Virus record (IMG/VR): IMGVR_UViG_3300044547_000441 | Location: 1 to 26,277 of that record | Reading direction: 5' to 3' (one strand) | Length of the DNA stretch: 26,277 bases | Source: a virus | Shown: positions 1-6,267 of the stretch, one piece after another | How the letters are laid out: the number at the start of each line of letters is the position of its first letter | Position numbering within the stretch: position 1 is the stretch's first letter | The notes under the pieces: model-generated | The model's database searches: none | Seen by the model: the letters and a program-made list of their open reading frames with translations, nothing else | Told to the model about the DNA's origin: nothing | Program-made: the position numbers and the translations under genes

Positions 1-181
1 AACAGGTAGGCGTGAATGCACCTGGAAGAGAGAACAGAATTACTCGCTTGTTGCTGAAGTAATCGAAACTAGTCCGTTCCTGCCAACGATAGGGATTTGG
101 ACCCTCGATGGAGTCATCGCGAACGCGAGTCTTAAATACGACATTGGGAACAATGTCAGGTTGTGATTTCCAATTTTCCAT
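1..181 (-). CDS. Peroxiredoxin, Prx5/AhpC-TSA type (3' part beyond window)
   Basis: This is the first 60 residues of a thioredoxin-fold peroxiredoxin that runs off the left edge. The visible part contains the segment VILFSLPGAFTPTC at residues 47-60. It holds the Prx5-type active-site motif PGAFTPTC, whose Cys60 would be the peroxidatic cysteine and is the last codon seen. Upstream, VFKTRVRD and GPNPYRWQ are typical of bacterial Prx5 proteins fused or related to glutaredoxin systems. Members reduce H2O2 or alkyl peroxides with thiols from glutaredoxin or thioredoxin in the cytoplasm. The start is set by AAGGAG 8 nt upstream of ATG at 181. It follows the small gene at 205-378 and is probably cotranscribed with it. 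A phage copy may protect the infected cell from oxidative damage (inference). Confidence 0.9.
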   Translation of the reverse strand, partial: MENWKSQPDIVPNVVFKTRVRDDSIEGPNPYRWQERTSFDYFSNKRVILFSLPGAFTPTC

Positions 182-204
182 AATATTCTCCTTAAAATTT
201 ACCA

Positions 205-378
205 TTACTCTTCAACCCATTCAATCTGATGAAATGCTACCACTCGCTCAGATATATTACCATCTTCGTCTTCCAGATTCAGAGTGACCCCAGTCGAGTT
301 TGGTCGAGACTTGAGAGAGTGCACAAAGTATATCTTACCCGCATCTTCCCAATTATCACTGTCAATTCTGCATCGCAT
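205..378 (-). CDS. Small hypothetical protein, 57 aa
   Basis: This 57-residue acidic protein starts MRCRIDSDNWEDAGKIYFV and ends HQIEWVEE. The ATG at 378 has a strong GGAGG-type Shine-Dalgarno sequence 7 nt upstream, which decides the start. The gene overlaps the end of the preceding gene by 17 nt in another frame and ends 23 nt before the peroxiredoxin start. I do not recognise a family. The strong ribosome site, the tight packing and a coding-like composition make it likely to be real. No membrane segment or cysteine motif is seen. Confidence 0.7.
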   Translation of the reverse strand: MRCRIDSDNWEDAGKIYFVHSLKSRPNSTGVTLNLEDEDGNISERVVAFHQIEWVEE

Positions 379-538
379 GTTCTTCCTCCGTATCTACAAT
401 ATGTAATAGGTTCGGTTCACTGGATGCGAAAAATGCACGATTAAACTGCTGGTTAATTGCACTGTAATCATCGGACTTTTGTCTGACTACAAACGAAGAT
501 CTAGACTGATCAGTCCAGCGGCGGAGTTCGTACCTCAT
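362..538 (-). CDS. Small hypothetical protein, 58 aa
   Basis: This is a 58-residue polar protein beginning MRYELRRWTDQSRSSFVVRQ. Its ATG overlaps the stop of the upstream gene as ATGA (positions 538-535), the usual translational coupling arrangement in this genome. The last 17 nt overlap the start of the next gene. No domain is recognised. The confidence that it is coding comes from the ATGA junction and the absence of another gene in the interval. Confidence 0.65.
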   Translation of the reverse strand: MRYELRRWTDQSRSSFVVRQKSDDYSAINQQFNRAFFASSEPNLLHIVDTEEEHAMQN

Positions 539-747
539 GCGCGACGATAAACTCCCAGATCTTCCTCAAGTCGATTTAGAATCCACTCATCTGGTGTATC
601 AGATCGTGCCTTGGCAACACTATATGGCATGTCAGGTGCATAGTATGCGAACAACTTATTATAATACCCAGCATCAAATATGTTGGCATCACCACAAATT
701 AGATCAACTGCAATAGAACGTGGAACAATATCAAATACACTACTCAT
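535..747 (-). CDS. Hypothetical protein, 70 aa
   Basis: This 70-residue protein begins MSSVFDIVPRSIAVDLICGD. It has no predicted membrane segment and I recognise no family. A GAAGGA Shine-Dalgarno sequence sits 8-13 nt upstream of the ATG at 747, inside the end of the preceding gene, which stops 2 nt before this start. The C-terminal half (DEWILNRLEEDLGVYRR) looks helical. It belongs to the run of small, tightly packed early-type genes at the left side of the window. Confidence 0.7.
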   Translation of the reverse strand: MSSVFDIVPRSIAVDLICGDANIFDAGYYNKLFAYYAPDMPYSVAKARSDTPDEWILNRLEEDLGVYRRA

Positions 748-749
748 AT

Positions 750-1298
750 TCAGTTTCCTTCAGTTTTCGCGACTTGTTCATCTTGCCACAGGTAGATACT
801 GTCAAAGATATTTTCTTGCATCATGTCAAAATACTCATCACCATCTTCGTCGAGATCTGCCAGTTCAGTGATGCGTTGTTCAGTCAATCTGACAAGATCA
901 TCATAATCAATGCAATCGCTTCGTTCGCCGAGATTAGTGTAGATATGATACCCAGTAAAATTGGCACCGTCATCTTCATATGTCACTGTGATGGTAGCAT
1001 CTTCATCAATCGCCAGAATCTGTTGCGATACCCAATCTGTAAATTTAATAGGGAAATCCCACGCAGATACTAAGACCAGCGTGTTGTCATAAACTTCTTC
1101 AACATAACACCACTTGGTGCCAATGTTAACAGTGGTCCACTCATATGTTACTTCATCAGGAACATTTTCCATCAAATTCCATACCATCTTGTGGTCTTCA
1201 TCACTCATTGCATCAACAGTAGTTATCCACTGGTCAACGAGGACTTGTGCTGCGTCATTACACTTAATTTCAACACGCGATGTAACATGATTCGCCAT
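750..1298 (-). CDS. Api92-like ferredoxin-fold phage protein (tentative), 182 aa
   Basis: This acidic protein of 182 residues opens MANHVTSRVEIKC, has a central WDFPIKFTDWVSQQ segment and an Asp/Glu-rich C-terminus. The opening 'MANxVxxRxxI' and the later Trp/Pro segment resemble the Api92-like/DUF1281 family. That family is found in phages and plasmids, adopts a ferredoxin-like fold and has no established function. The assignment rests only on this resemblance. The start has AAGGA 8-12 nt upstream of ATG at 1298, and the preceding gene stops 16 nt before it. It is probably cotranscribed from the promoter at 1496-1524. Confidence 0.7.
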   Translation of the reverse strand: MANHVTSRVEIKCNDAAQVLVDQWITTVDAMSDEDHKMVWNLMENVPDEVTYEWTTVNIGTKWCYVEEVYDNTLVLVSAWDFPIKFTDWVSQQILAIDEDATITVTYEDDGANFTGYHIYTNLGERSDCIDYDDLVRLTEQRITELADLDEDGDEYFDMMQENIFDSIYLWQDEQVAKTEGN

Positions 1299-1313
1299 AG
1301 TATAATTCCTTAA

Positions 1314-1469
1314 TTAACGAGTAGTAGTTGGTTCATTGATAAGAGCGGCGGCACCCAGCGCAAAAATACCGAGACCGACAATCCCTTGAATTGCGAAGTG
1401 TATAAAACCTGAATATTCAGGGATAAGAACCAGAGTAATCAAACCAACGAACATCAAAAAATATGGCAT
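1314..1469 (-). CDS. Small membrane protein, 51 aa
   Basis: This 51-residue, very hydrophobic protein has two likely transmembrane segments (about residues 2-17 and 21-43) joined by a short PEYSG turn, and a polar tail NEPTTTR. It is too short to be obvious by length alone. It does have an AAAGGAAA ribosome site just upstream of ATG at 1469, and it is the first gene after a strong sigma70-like promoter at 1496-1524. No family is recognised. Small early membrane proteins of phages often modify the host envelope or exclude other phages, but nothing here shows that specifically. Confidence 0.72.
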   Translation of the reverse strand: MPYFLMFVGLITLVLIPEYSGFIHFAIQGIVGLGIFALGAAALINEPTTTR

Positions 1470-1495
1470 TTCATTTCCTTTCAAACTATAATATC

Positions 1496-1524
1496 ATTAT
1501 ACCCTAAAACGCAACAAAAGTCAA
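1496..1524 (-). promoter_or_regulatory. Sigma70-type promoter, TTGACT-17-TATAAT
   Basis: On the minus strand the -35 box TTGACT occupies 1524-1519 and the -10 box TATAAT 1501-1496, with exactly 17 nt between. The -35 lies in the phrase GGGGCTTGAC, shared with six other promoters in the window, and TAGGG precedes the -10. The TGA stop of the upstream gene (1523-1521) is inside the -35 box. It should drive the gene at 1314-1469 and those following. Confidence 0.85.
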
Positions 1525-2081
1525 GCCCCTAAATTCCATTTACGTGAAATAAATTTCTCGATCCTGTGCTTAGATATCGTTTGTTGATGCGCAGGATTCT
1601 TGACAAGTTGCTTCCGCTTAATGCACTCATACTGCGCACGTGAAATAAACAACTGCTGTGTCTTCATGTCAAAGTATGGCATGCAATGCACAAAGTCGAA
1701 TGTCTCGCGATGTTTCTTATCAGTCTTGATGATGACCTGTAGTCCATTCTTAAACGTAATGGCATTGGCAGTCACTAACTTACCGTCAACATTGGTTATA
1801 GTCATGTATCCAGAAGTAACATCTGCAACCTCATTTAGAGTGGGAGTATCACTCATCACGAATGATTCAAATCGAGATATAGTCACAGAATCCCGTAGAT
1901 AGACATCCCAGTCGTGGACCTCTTCGTGGAGGAATAGTGATGCAAAACACCCACCAGTCAGGATGGATTCCTTGAAGAAGGGATAGTTGTCGGTTGGCAG
2001 ATCAGATAGCAGTTCGCGCAGTTTCTTCTGTACGATATCTTTTATAGATTCGATCTCAGCACGTTCATCATCAGAGAACAT
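1521..2081 (-). CDS. Putative nucleotidyltransferase-fold protein, 186 aa
   Basis: The 186-residue protein carries a GG(x)12DWD pattern (LTGGCFASLF at 41-50, then HDWDVYL with Asp57 and Asp59). This is the signature of the minimal nucleotidyltransferase (DNA polymerase beta-like) fold: a GG motif followed by two metal-binding acidic residues. Family members transfer nucleotides to RNA, proteins or small molecules. The substrate here is unknown. The C-terminal part has the pattern HCMPYFD...FISRAQYECI, which I have seen in related phage proteins of unknown function. The start is ATG at 2081 behind AAGGA. The stop codon is embedded in the -35 box of the next promoter. Confidence 0.75.
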   Translation of the reverse strand: MFSDDERAEIESIKDIVQKKLRELLSDLPTDNYPFFKESILTGGCFASLFLHEEVHDWDVYLRDSVTISRFESFVMSDTPTLNEVADVTSGYMTITNVDGKLVTANAITFKNGLQVIIKTDKKHRETFDFVHCMPYFDMKTQQLFISRAQYECIKRKQLVKNPAHQQTISKHRIEKFISRKWNLGA

Positions 2082-2090
2082 AACAAATCC

Positions 2091-2291
2091 TTAAAATTGA
2101 CTTCCTACGGTTTTCAATGCAGCACGTAGGTGACCATAATGATCATCAAGAATGCGACGGATTTCTGCTCGCTCACTAGGTGTTGCACCACGAGCATCAA
2201 CATAGATGTTGCCAGTTAGCGACATCTCACCTGCTTCTTCTTGCCTGTCGTCAACCATTTCATTGGTCAGAATTTGTGTATTAATGATCAT
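2091..2291 (-). CDS. Hypothetical protein, 66 aa
   Basis: This 66-residue soluble protein has a C-terminal helical segment (ATPSERAEIRRILDDHYGHL). The start ATG at 2291 is preceded by GAAGGGA about 9 nt upstream and overlaps the end of the upstream membrane-protein gene by 11 nt. No domain is recognised. The gap to the nucleotidyltransferase-like gene is 9 nt, which implies one transcript. Confidence 0.7.
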   Translation of the reverse strand: MIINTQILTNEMVDDRQEEAGEMSLTGNIYVDARGATPSERAEIRRILDDHYGHLRAALKTVGSQF

Positions 2292-2496
2292 TATTCATTC
2301 CCTTCAGTTTTTTTACTATTTCAATTGCATCAATAAGTTTGACTGTTACCGACAACATGGTGCCGCCAACAAACCAGATAAGAAAAATCATCTCACCAAT
2401 GTGCTCGCCAGTAATGAAAAACTTGGCAGCAGCATACAGCAGCGCGAATAGAAATCCTCGTATTGCATTCTCTACTAGAAATTTAGCAATCAGCAT
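2281..2496 (-). CDS. Small membrane protein, 71 aa
   Basis: This 71-residue protein has two hydrophobic stretches (about residues 12-29 and 36-56, IFLIWFVGGTMLSVTV) and a basic C-terminal tail. This suggests a hairpin in the inner membrane. It overlaps the upstream SWIM-finger gene by 7 nt and the downstream gene by 11 nt, so it is embedded in a coupled run. No family is recognised. Confidence 0.72.
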   Translation of the reverse strand: MLIAKFLVENAIRGFLFALLYAAAKFFITGEHIGEMIFLIWFVGGTMLSVTVKLIDAIEIVKKLKGMNNDH

Positions 2497-2759
2497 GTTG
2501 CGTACTTTGGTTCATAACTGTCACCTGTCAGTTGATTGTGGAATTTGTGGACATGCTTGCACTTACCATGAAATGAGAATCCAGGACAGTCACACTTCCA
2601 CCCACGATCGGTGAGTTCACTGTGATAATCCTTGCCATTACAGTTGGTGTATGTCCACACAAAACCTGCGTAGAATGATTTTTGGTAATTGTATCCTGGA
2701 ATCTTCAGGACTTTGTCCCACTTAGAACGGCGAACTTTTGGGTTTCTTCTATCAGTCAT
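2490..2759 (-). CDS. SWIM zinc-finger protein, 89 aa
   Basis: This basic 89-residue protein has the SWIM zinc-finger pattern CxCx8CxH (Cys56, Cys58, Cys67, His69) after WTYTNCNGKDY. SWIM domains bind zinc and mediate DNA or protein contacts. In small phage proteins the target is unknown. The N-terminus (MTDRRNPKVRRSKW) is strongly basic, which fits nucleic-acid binding. The ATG at 2759 lies only 7 nt past the -10 box of the promoter at 2766-2794. The transcript would therefore start at or within a base or two of the start codon, and no Shine-Dalgarno sequence is possible. Confidence 0.82.
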   Translation of the reverse strand: MTDRRNPKVRRSKWDKVLKIPGYNYQKSFYAGFVWTYTNCNGKDYHSELTDRGWKCDCPGFSFHGKCKHVHKFHNQLTGDSYEPKYATC

Positions 2760-2765
2760 GTTACC

Positions 2766-2794
2766 ATAATACTATATTATGGGATAAATGTCAA
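2766..2794 (-). promoter_or_regulatory. Sigma70-type promoter, TTGACA-17-TATTAT, probably leaderless
   Basis: The -35 box TTGACA at 2794-2789 and -10 box TATTAT at 2771-2766 are separated by 17 nt. The TGA stop of the methyltransferase gene (2793-2791) lies inside the -35. The start codon of the SWIM-finger gene is at 2759, where the +1 nucleotide is expected, so the mRNA should be leaderless. Confidence 0.8.
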
Positions 2795-3408
2795 GCCTTT
2801 TTCCAACAAGTCCATACTGCCTCTTGAAAATCTTCAGTTAAAACTGGTTCAAGATTATTAGTTTCCACCGCCAATGCGATGTCTTTATACTGGATTTCAC
2901 ACCAGCGCCAAACATGGTTTTTGATATATGCTTGGAATAAGTCCTCGTCACGAGAGTAATCATGCGCCATGATAATATCCCCAGACTTTAACAATTTAGA
3001 GAAAACATCAAATTCTTTGATTTTGTTTCCTCCGTCACAAAGGACAAGAACCTGCCCTTTTTTGGAGATATATTCTTCTACGACTTCATAATCTTCGAAT
3101 ACGCTTTTAACGTTTACAGTAATATTATTCTCTTCCAGAGTCGCTTTATGCTTAGTTTCTATTACATCATACGTAATAATCTCTGCATTTGTTAAATCCC
3201 TCACTGCACGAGTAAAACCACCAGTTGCGGTACCTATCTCTAGCACACGAACAATATTCTCCCCTACAAACAGTTTTTCGAAAACAGGGTAAAAGTTCTT
3301 ATTTTGTTGGGTAAAGATGCCTTTGTATAGACCACCGCCCCATTTGTGATCCCACAGTGGAAACTCATTGGTAGGGTCAAATGCTTCTTTGGGGACTTGA
3401 AATGCCAT
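2791..3408 (-). CDS. Class I SAM-dependent methyltransferase, 205 aa
   Basis: This 205-residue protein contains motif I VLEIGTATGG (55-64) for S-adenosylmethionine binding. It is followed by an acidic strand-2 (ITYDV) and the segment VLVLCDGGNKIKEFDVFSKLL...GDIIMAHDYS. The latter arrangement resembles the CmcI/rhamnosyl O-methyltransferase and Methyltransf_24 groups, which methylate sugar or hydroxyl groups. The acceptor here is unknown. The start ATG at 3408 shares one base with the upstream stop (TAATG), so translation is coupled. It could act on glycans or small molecules together with the glycosyl- and sulfotransferases elsewhere in the window (inference). Confidence 0.85.
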   Translation of the reverse strand: MAFQVPKEAFDPTNEFPLWDHKWGGGLYKGIFTQQNKNFYPVFEKLFVGENIVRVLEIGTATGGFTRAVRDLTNAEIITYDVIETKHKATLEENNITVNVKSVFEDYEVVEEYISKKGQVLVLCDGGNKIKEFDVFSKLLKSGDIIMAHDYSRDEDLFQAYIKNHVWRWCEIQYKDIALAVETNNLEPVLTEDFQEAVWTCWKKA

Positions 3409-3716
3409 TACATGAAGTCTCTATATTGTTTACGAATACTGGCATAATCTGTCTCTTTTTCCACATCAGTAGCAAAGGTTGTGATTGCATTTCTCCAATC
3501 ATCTTTGGGCATGACTGTTGTAAGAATGTCTTTAGAAAGGATTTGTAACACAGATCCGAGTGCAATCATTTCTTCTTCGTCATCACAATATAGGATTGTT
3601 TCTTTAATGTAGTCACTGACATCTTCCATCAAAGCCATGCGTTTCTGCTGTCTCTCTTGGAAGTTAAGTCTCAATTTGGGTTCTTTAACAGGTTCAATCA
3701 TAAACTTATTTATCAT
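3408..3716 (-). CDS. Hypothetical protein, 102 aa
   Basis: This acidic, largely helical soluble protein has 102 residues and no recognised domain. The start at 3716 is supported by an ATGA overlap with the upstream stop. A second in-frame ATG five codons later (3701) is an alternative. The first codons, ATG ATA AAT AAG, contain an ATAAATAA string identical to the core of the late-promoter-like boxes in this window, but its position inside the coding region makes a promoter role unlikely. It is coupled through TAATG to the methyltransferase downstream. Confidence 0.72.
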   Translation of the reverse strand: MINKFMIEPVKEPKLRLNFQERQQKRMALMEDVSDYIKETILYCDDEEEMIALGSVLQILSKDILTTVMPKDDWRNAITTFATDVEKETDYASIRKQYRDFM

Positions 3717-3892
3717 GATTGAATACGACCCAATCTGTGTATCAGGTTAGAAATAATTGCCACATCTGGATGCGGATCTCGTTCACTAACACCTTCTGTT
3801 CGCATACATTCAATAAGATACGAGTGCAGTGCACGTTTAATTACAGGGTAATCTGCTGGCGCAAATGTTCCGCCTTTTGATTCTTTAACCAT
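3713..3892 (-). CDS. Hypothetical protein, 59 aa
   Basis: This small soluble protein of unknown function has the segment DYPVIKRALHSYLIECMRTEG. Two starts are possible: ATG at 3901, which is only 2 nt from AAGGA, and ATG at 3892, which shares a base with the preceding stop (TAATG). I chose 3892 because TAATG junctions recur in this genome. The 3' end overlaps the next gene as ATGA. No family is recognised. Confidence 0.66.
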   Translation of the reverse strand: MVKESKGGTFAPADYPVIKRALHSYLIECMRTEGVSERDPHPDVAIISNLIHRLGRIQS

Positions 3893-4452
3893 TAGTCCCA
3901 TAGTCCTTGATAATATTTACCGAACAACATTGTTCCACGCTGAATACGATCTTCATGTTTTGCATGACCTTCTCTATCAAACACATATGGAGTAACAGAG
4001 TTATCATAAAACTGCTCATTGCTAGTATCATCGACAATCTGTTCAAATGCCCATATCATTTCACCGAGCACCCACTCCCATCTCTTATGGTAGTTATCGT
4101 CGATATCATAATCCACGGCAGCAGGAACAGCAGTAGAGCGAAGTTCCTCGGGAACATCAAAATCATCGACTAGACAAGAACTCTGTGCTGATTGTTGCAG
4201 TTGCTTTAGCATGGGCAGAATGATCAGAGCAAGAGTGTGGTCCATACTCCATGTGTCATGTGGATCGATACGAATTTCAACTTTTCTCTTGTTGAAAAAC
4301 CATTGAGATACTCTGGCAATTGGTGTATACTTGTCTAACCATTCTCCTAATGCATAGACTTCATCAGAATGCTCGTCTTTCCAGAACAGAATTTTTTCTG
4401 CCAACTGGTATGGACCGAACCAACGTGGATATGGACCAATGTTAATCTTCAC
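3892..4452 (-). CDS. Conserved T4-like phage protein (INIGPYP / DTWSMDHTLALIILPML family)
   Basis: This 186-residue protein begins at GTG 4452. That start puts the conserved segment VKINIGPYPRWFGPYQLAEK at the N-terminus, as in related marine T4-like phage proteins I recall. A longer ATG-started frame would add 32 residues read from the upstream gene. Highly characteristic blocks are DPHDTWSMDHTLALIILPML, VPEELRSTA, WEWVLGEMIWAFE and the C-terminal RGTMLFGKYYQGLWD. It is frequent in large phages but, as far as I know, has no experimentally defined function. It is rich in aromatic residues and has no membrane segment. The start overlaps the upstream gene by 11 nt. Confidence 0.82.
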   Translation of the reverse strand: MKINIGPYPRWFGPYQLAEKILFWKDEHSDEVYALGEWLDKYTPIARVSQWFFNKRKVEIRIDPHDTWSMDHTLALIILPMLKQLQQSAQSSCLVDDFDVPEELRSTAVPAAVDYDIDDNYHKRWEWVLGEMIWAFEQIVDDTSNEQFYDNSVTPYVFDREGHAKHEDRIQRGTMLFGKYYQGLWD

Positions 4453-4630
4453 GAGAATTCTTACAAAGTTCAACCAGATATGCATCTTCTCCCCAATCAA
4501 GTGGAATGTCCATACCATCGAGTGATTGCACAATCTTGGTGATACCATATACTGCTAGTGCTGCGATACCGAACACCGCGACATATGGAATTGCTTCAAT
4601 TGCTCGTTCTTTTAGATTATCAGGCATCAT
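4442..4630 (-). CDS. Small single-pass membrane protein, 62 aa
   Basis: This protein has one strong transmembrane helix (IPYVAVFGIAALAVYGITKIV) and an acidic C-terminal tail. The open frame extends to 4666, but AGAGG lies 9 nt before the ATG pair at 4630/4627, within the end of the preceding gene. I therefore place the start at 4630. The exact choice among 4636, 4630 and 4627 is uncertain. No family is recognised. Confidence 0.68.
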   Translation of the reverse strand: MMPDNLKERAIEAIPYVAVFGIAALAVYGITKIVQSLDGMDIPLDWGEDAYLVELCKNSRED

Positions 4631-4859
4631 CGCCATACACCTCTTTAATTTGTTCTGGTGTTCCAAACCACTTGATCAGTTGATCAACAGAATCAATGTG
4701 CTTCTGAATCTCAACATCATCTGCTTCTTGGTCGCCCCAGACAAACACATGATTGTTTGCGCCGAGATCATTGAGAAATGTCTGACGAGTTCTGATCAAT
4801 TCTTCTACTACCAGCGTATCGAATTGATCAACATCAAGTTCTACCGAAATCTTAGTCAT
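4620..4859 (-). CDS. Conserved hypothetical phage protein, about 79 aa
   Basis: This acidic protein begins MTKISVELDVDQFDTLVVEE and includes FVWGDQEADDVEIQKHIDS, followed by LIKWFGT. The pattern looks like a conserved marine-phage protein of unknown function, helical with a beta N-terminus. An AAGGTG ribosome site fits ATG at 4859 better than the ATG two codons upstream (4865). It overlaps both neighbours by 8-11 nt. Confidence 0.72.
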   Translation of the reverse strand: MTKISVELDVDQFDTLVVEELIRTRQTFLNDLGANNHVFVWGDQEADDVEIQKHIDSVDQLIKWFGTPEQIKEVYGDDA

Positions 4860-5253
4860 TTTCATTCACCTTCTTATAACGATTAAAAGATCCATCTGCC
4901 TCGACTACCATAATTTCATCAAGATTTTGTGCCATCACACGCTGCTCGCCTTCTGCGGCGATGTATTCATGTTCACGCAATTTACGCAAAACCGCATTGG
5001 CAATACCAAACTTGTTACGATTGGTATCCACCGCTTCCTCTACTGCATCAGCACATGCCTCATATAATTCTTTGGGGAGTTCCCAAGAGTGATCAACGTA
5101 AGAACCTGGAGTCAAACTACCAGCACGGCGAAGATATGATTGCCCACCATCTACAGAGATAGCACCACATGTGCAAGTTACAAAGTCATGACGGTGCTTG
5201 GAGACAATGAAGTCCCCGCAACCGAGACAGGTTACTGCATTCTGAATAATCAT
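4852..5253 (-). CDS. Zinc-ribbon protein, DUF7695-like, 133 aa
   Basis: The N-terminus carries a four-cysteine ribbon, CxxC (Cys9, Cys12) and CTC (Cys27, Cys29), with the characteristic stretch SKHRHDFVTCTCGA followed by VDGG and YLRR. This HDFVTCxCGAxxVDGGxxYLRR pattern is shared by many small phage and bacterial proteins (I recall the family as DUF7695). It probably binds zinc and its function is unknown. The C-terminal half is an acidic helical extension (YEACADAVEEAVDTNRNKFG). The start overlaps the upstream stop as ATGA. Confidence 0.8.
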   Translation of the reverse strand: MIIQNAVTCLGCGDFIVSKHRHDFVTCTCGAISVDGGQSYLRRAGSLTPGSYVDHSWELPKELYEACADAVEEAVDTNRNKFGIANAVLRKLREHEYIAAEGEQRVMAQNLDEIMVVEADGSFNRYKKVNEND

Positions 5254-5537
5254 GCTGCGACACCATCCTCATAGTTCAGCACATTCACGAAATCGAGTTT
5301 CTGGTCTTCATCCCAGTCTTTCAGATAAACATTATCCTCATCAAACATGCGAAGATATTCTTTTTTATCAATCTTGCGTGTAGATGTAATCATCTCGTCG
5401 ACATGGAGTTGCGAGAACTCCTTAAAGTCATCACCAACACTCATGGTGACCTCATCCCTAGCATCAGATGCATTCTTTGCCTCGACGACATACCGCATGC
5501 GGAATACACTGACAGTTTCTACAAGATATTTTGGCAT
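5250..5537 (-). CDS. Hypothetical protein, DpnD/PcfM-like N-terminus, 95 aa
   Basis: The first 40 residues (KYLVETVSVFRMRYVVEA then KNASDARDEV) resemble the DpnD/PcfM-type beta-beta-alpha motif seen in small mobile-element proteins. The remainder is acidic and unrecognised. The start at 5537 shares a base with the upstream stop (TAATG). A perfect-consensus promoter lies upstream at 5648-5676, inside the preceding gene, so this gene is probably its first complete target. Confidence 0.68.
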   Translation of the reverse strand: MPKYLVETVSVFRMRYVVEAKNASDARDEVTMSVGDDFKEFSQLHVDEMITSTRKIDKKEYLRMFDEDNVYLKDWDEDQKLDFVNVLNYEDGVAA

Positions 5538-5707
5538 TAATTCAACTTTCCATCATAAGTTTGCAACCATGGTTGCCCAAAAACATACTTCGTTTCGAGG
5601 TCATCAGCAACCTTGTGCCAATAATCCTTGAACCATTCATTATTAGCATTATACGCTATTTGACGACATTTGTCAATAGATTTAAATATCTTTGCGTAAT
5701 TAGTCAT
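5537..5707 (-). CDS. Hypothetical protein, 56 aa
   Basis: This small protein begins MTNYAKIFKSIDKCRQIAYN. The start at 5707 is preferred to 5728 because it forms a TAATG junction with the upstream oxygenase stop and has GGAG 7 nt before it. The protein is aromatic-rich (EWFKDYWHK, QPWLQTY) with no recognised domain. Its coding sequence contains a sigma70 promoter with perfect consensus boxes. Confidence 0.66.
   Translation of the reverse strand: MTNYAKIFKSIDKCRQIAYNANNEWFKDYWHKVADDLETKYVFGQPWLQTYDGKLN
5648..5676 (-). promoter_or_regulatory. Perfect-consensus sigma70 promoter TTGACA-17-TATAAT inside a gene
   Basis: The -35 box TTGACA (5676-5671) and -10 box TATAAT (5653-5648) are both perfect with a 17-nt spacer. 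It lies inside the 56-aa gene at 5537-5707 and lacks the GGCTTGAC/TAGGG context of the other promoters. It should supply extra transcription to the genes from 5537 downward. Confidence 0.8.
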
Positions 5708-6267
5708 TAGAATTCTCCATAAGACCATGAAACAAGACTATAGCGAACACCCGACTCAACTGGGTCTACTTTGTGTTGAACGTAGGATGGAAACAAAATA
5801 ACATCTCCTGCAGCAAACGGGAAACTATATCTACCACCCTTATACCACAATGCCAGTTTCCCACCAGTAAAGTCATCATTGAGGAGTGTTATGCATGATA
5901 GTTTGCGAACAGGTTTTGTGTTCAAGTCAGCAACATCTGCATTCCATATGGTATCTGTGTGTTGTTCAAATTTGCCACCACTGTCGTATTGAATAAAATG
6001 ATTCTCTTTAGAGTACTGTGAAATGTTAATCTTAAAGTAATTCTCATTCGCAAACTTAGATATTTCACGAATTTTTTCAACTACAGGATTATTGTGATTA
6101 ACATTGACTTGGGTTGATTCGCGAGAGTTTTTATCATAAGCATTGTTGTTTGCGCGACTTACACCACTTTCTATTAGTGGTTTTTGGGTTTGGTTTTCGA
6201 TGAATGCTGAGAGATCTTTGATTGCATCCCGAAACACAATGGCATTCTGTAATACATCAAACTTCAT
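5707..6267 (-). CDS. 2-oxoglutarate/Fe(II)-dependent oxygenase (prolyl 4-hydroxylase-like)
   Basis: This 186-residue double-stranded beta-helix protein has the iron triad His103-x-Asp105 (KFEQHTDTIW) and His165 (YVQHKVDPV). Arg175 (GVRYSLV) is in place to bind 2-oxoglutarate. The order HxD...H...R with GGKLALWY and GDVILFP matches the P4H-like 2OG-Fe(II) family, very common in marine T4-like phages. The family hydroxylates protein side chains or small molecules. The target here is not known. The start at 6267 is set by the ATGA overlap with the dCMP deaminase stop. The longer frame to 6321 would read through that gene. Confidence 0.88.
   Translation of the reverse strand: MKFDVLQNAIVFRDAIKDLSAFIENQTQKPLIESGVSRANNNAYDKNSRESTQVNVNHNNPVVEKIREISKFANENYFKINISQYSKENHFIQYDSGGKFEQHTDTIWNADVADLNTKPVRKLSCITLLNDDFTGGKLALWYKGGRYSFPFAAGDVILFPSYVQHKVDPVESGVRYSLVSWSYGEF

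Noticed and set aside
229-444. Plus-strand open frame of 71 codons
   Set aside because: It lies opposite two minus-strand genes with good ribosome sites and has no ribosome site of its own. No gene on the plus strand could be supported anywhere in the window.
3706-3713. ATAAATAA near 3713 as a late promoter
   Set aside because: It is the second to fourth codons of the 102-aa gene, and initiation there would leave no ribosome site for the next ATG.
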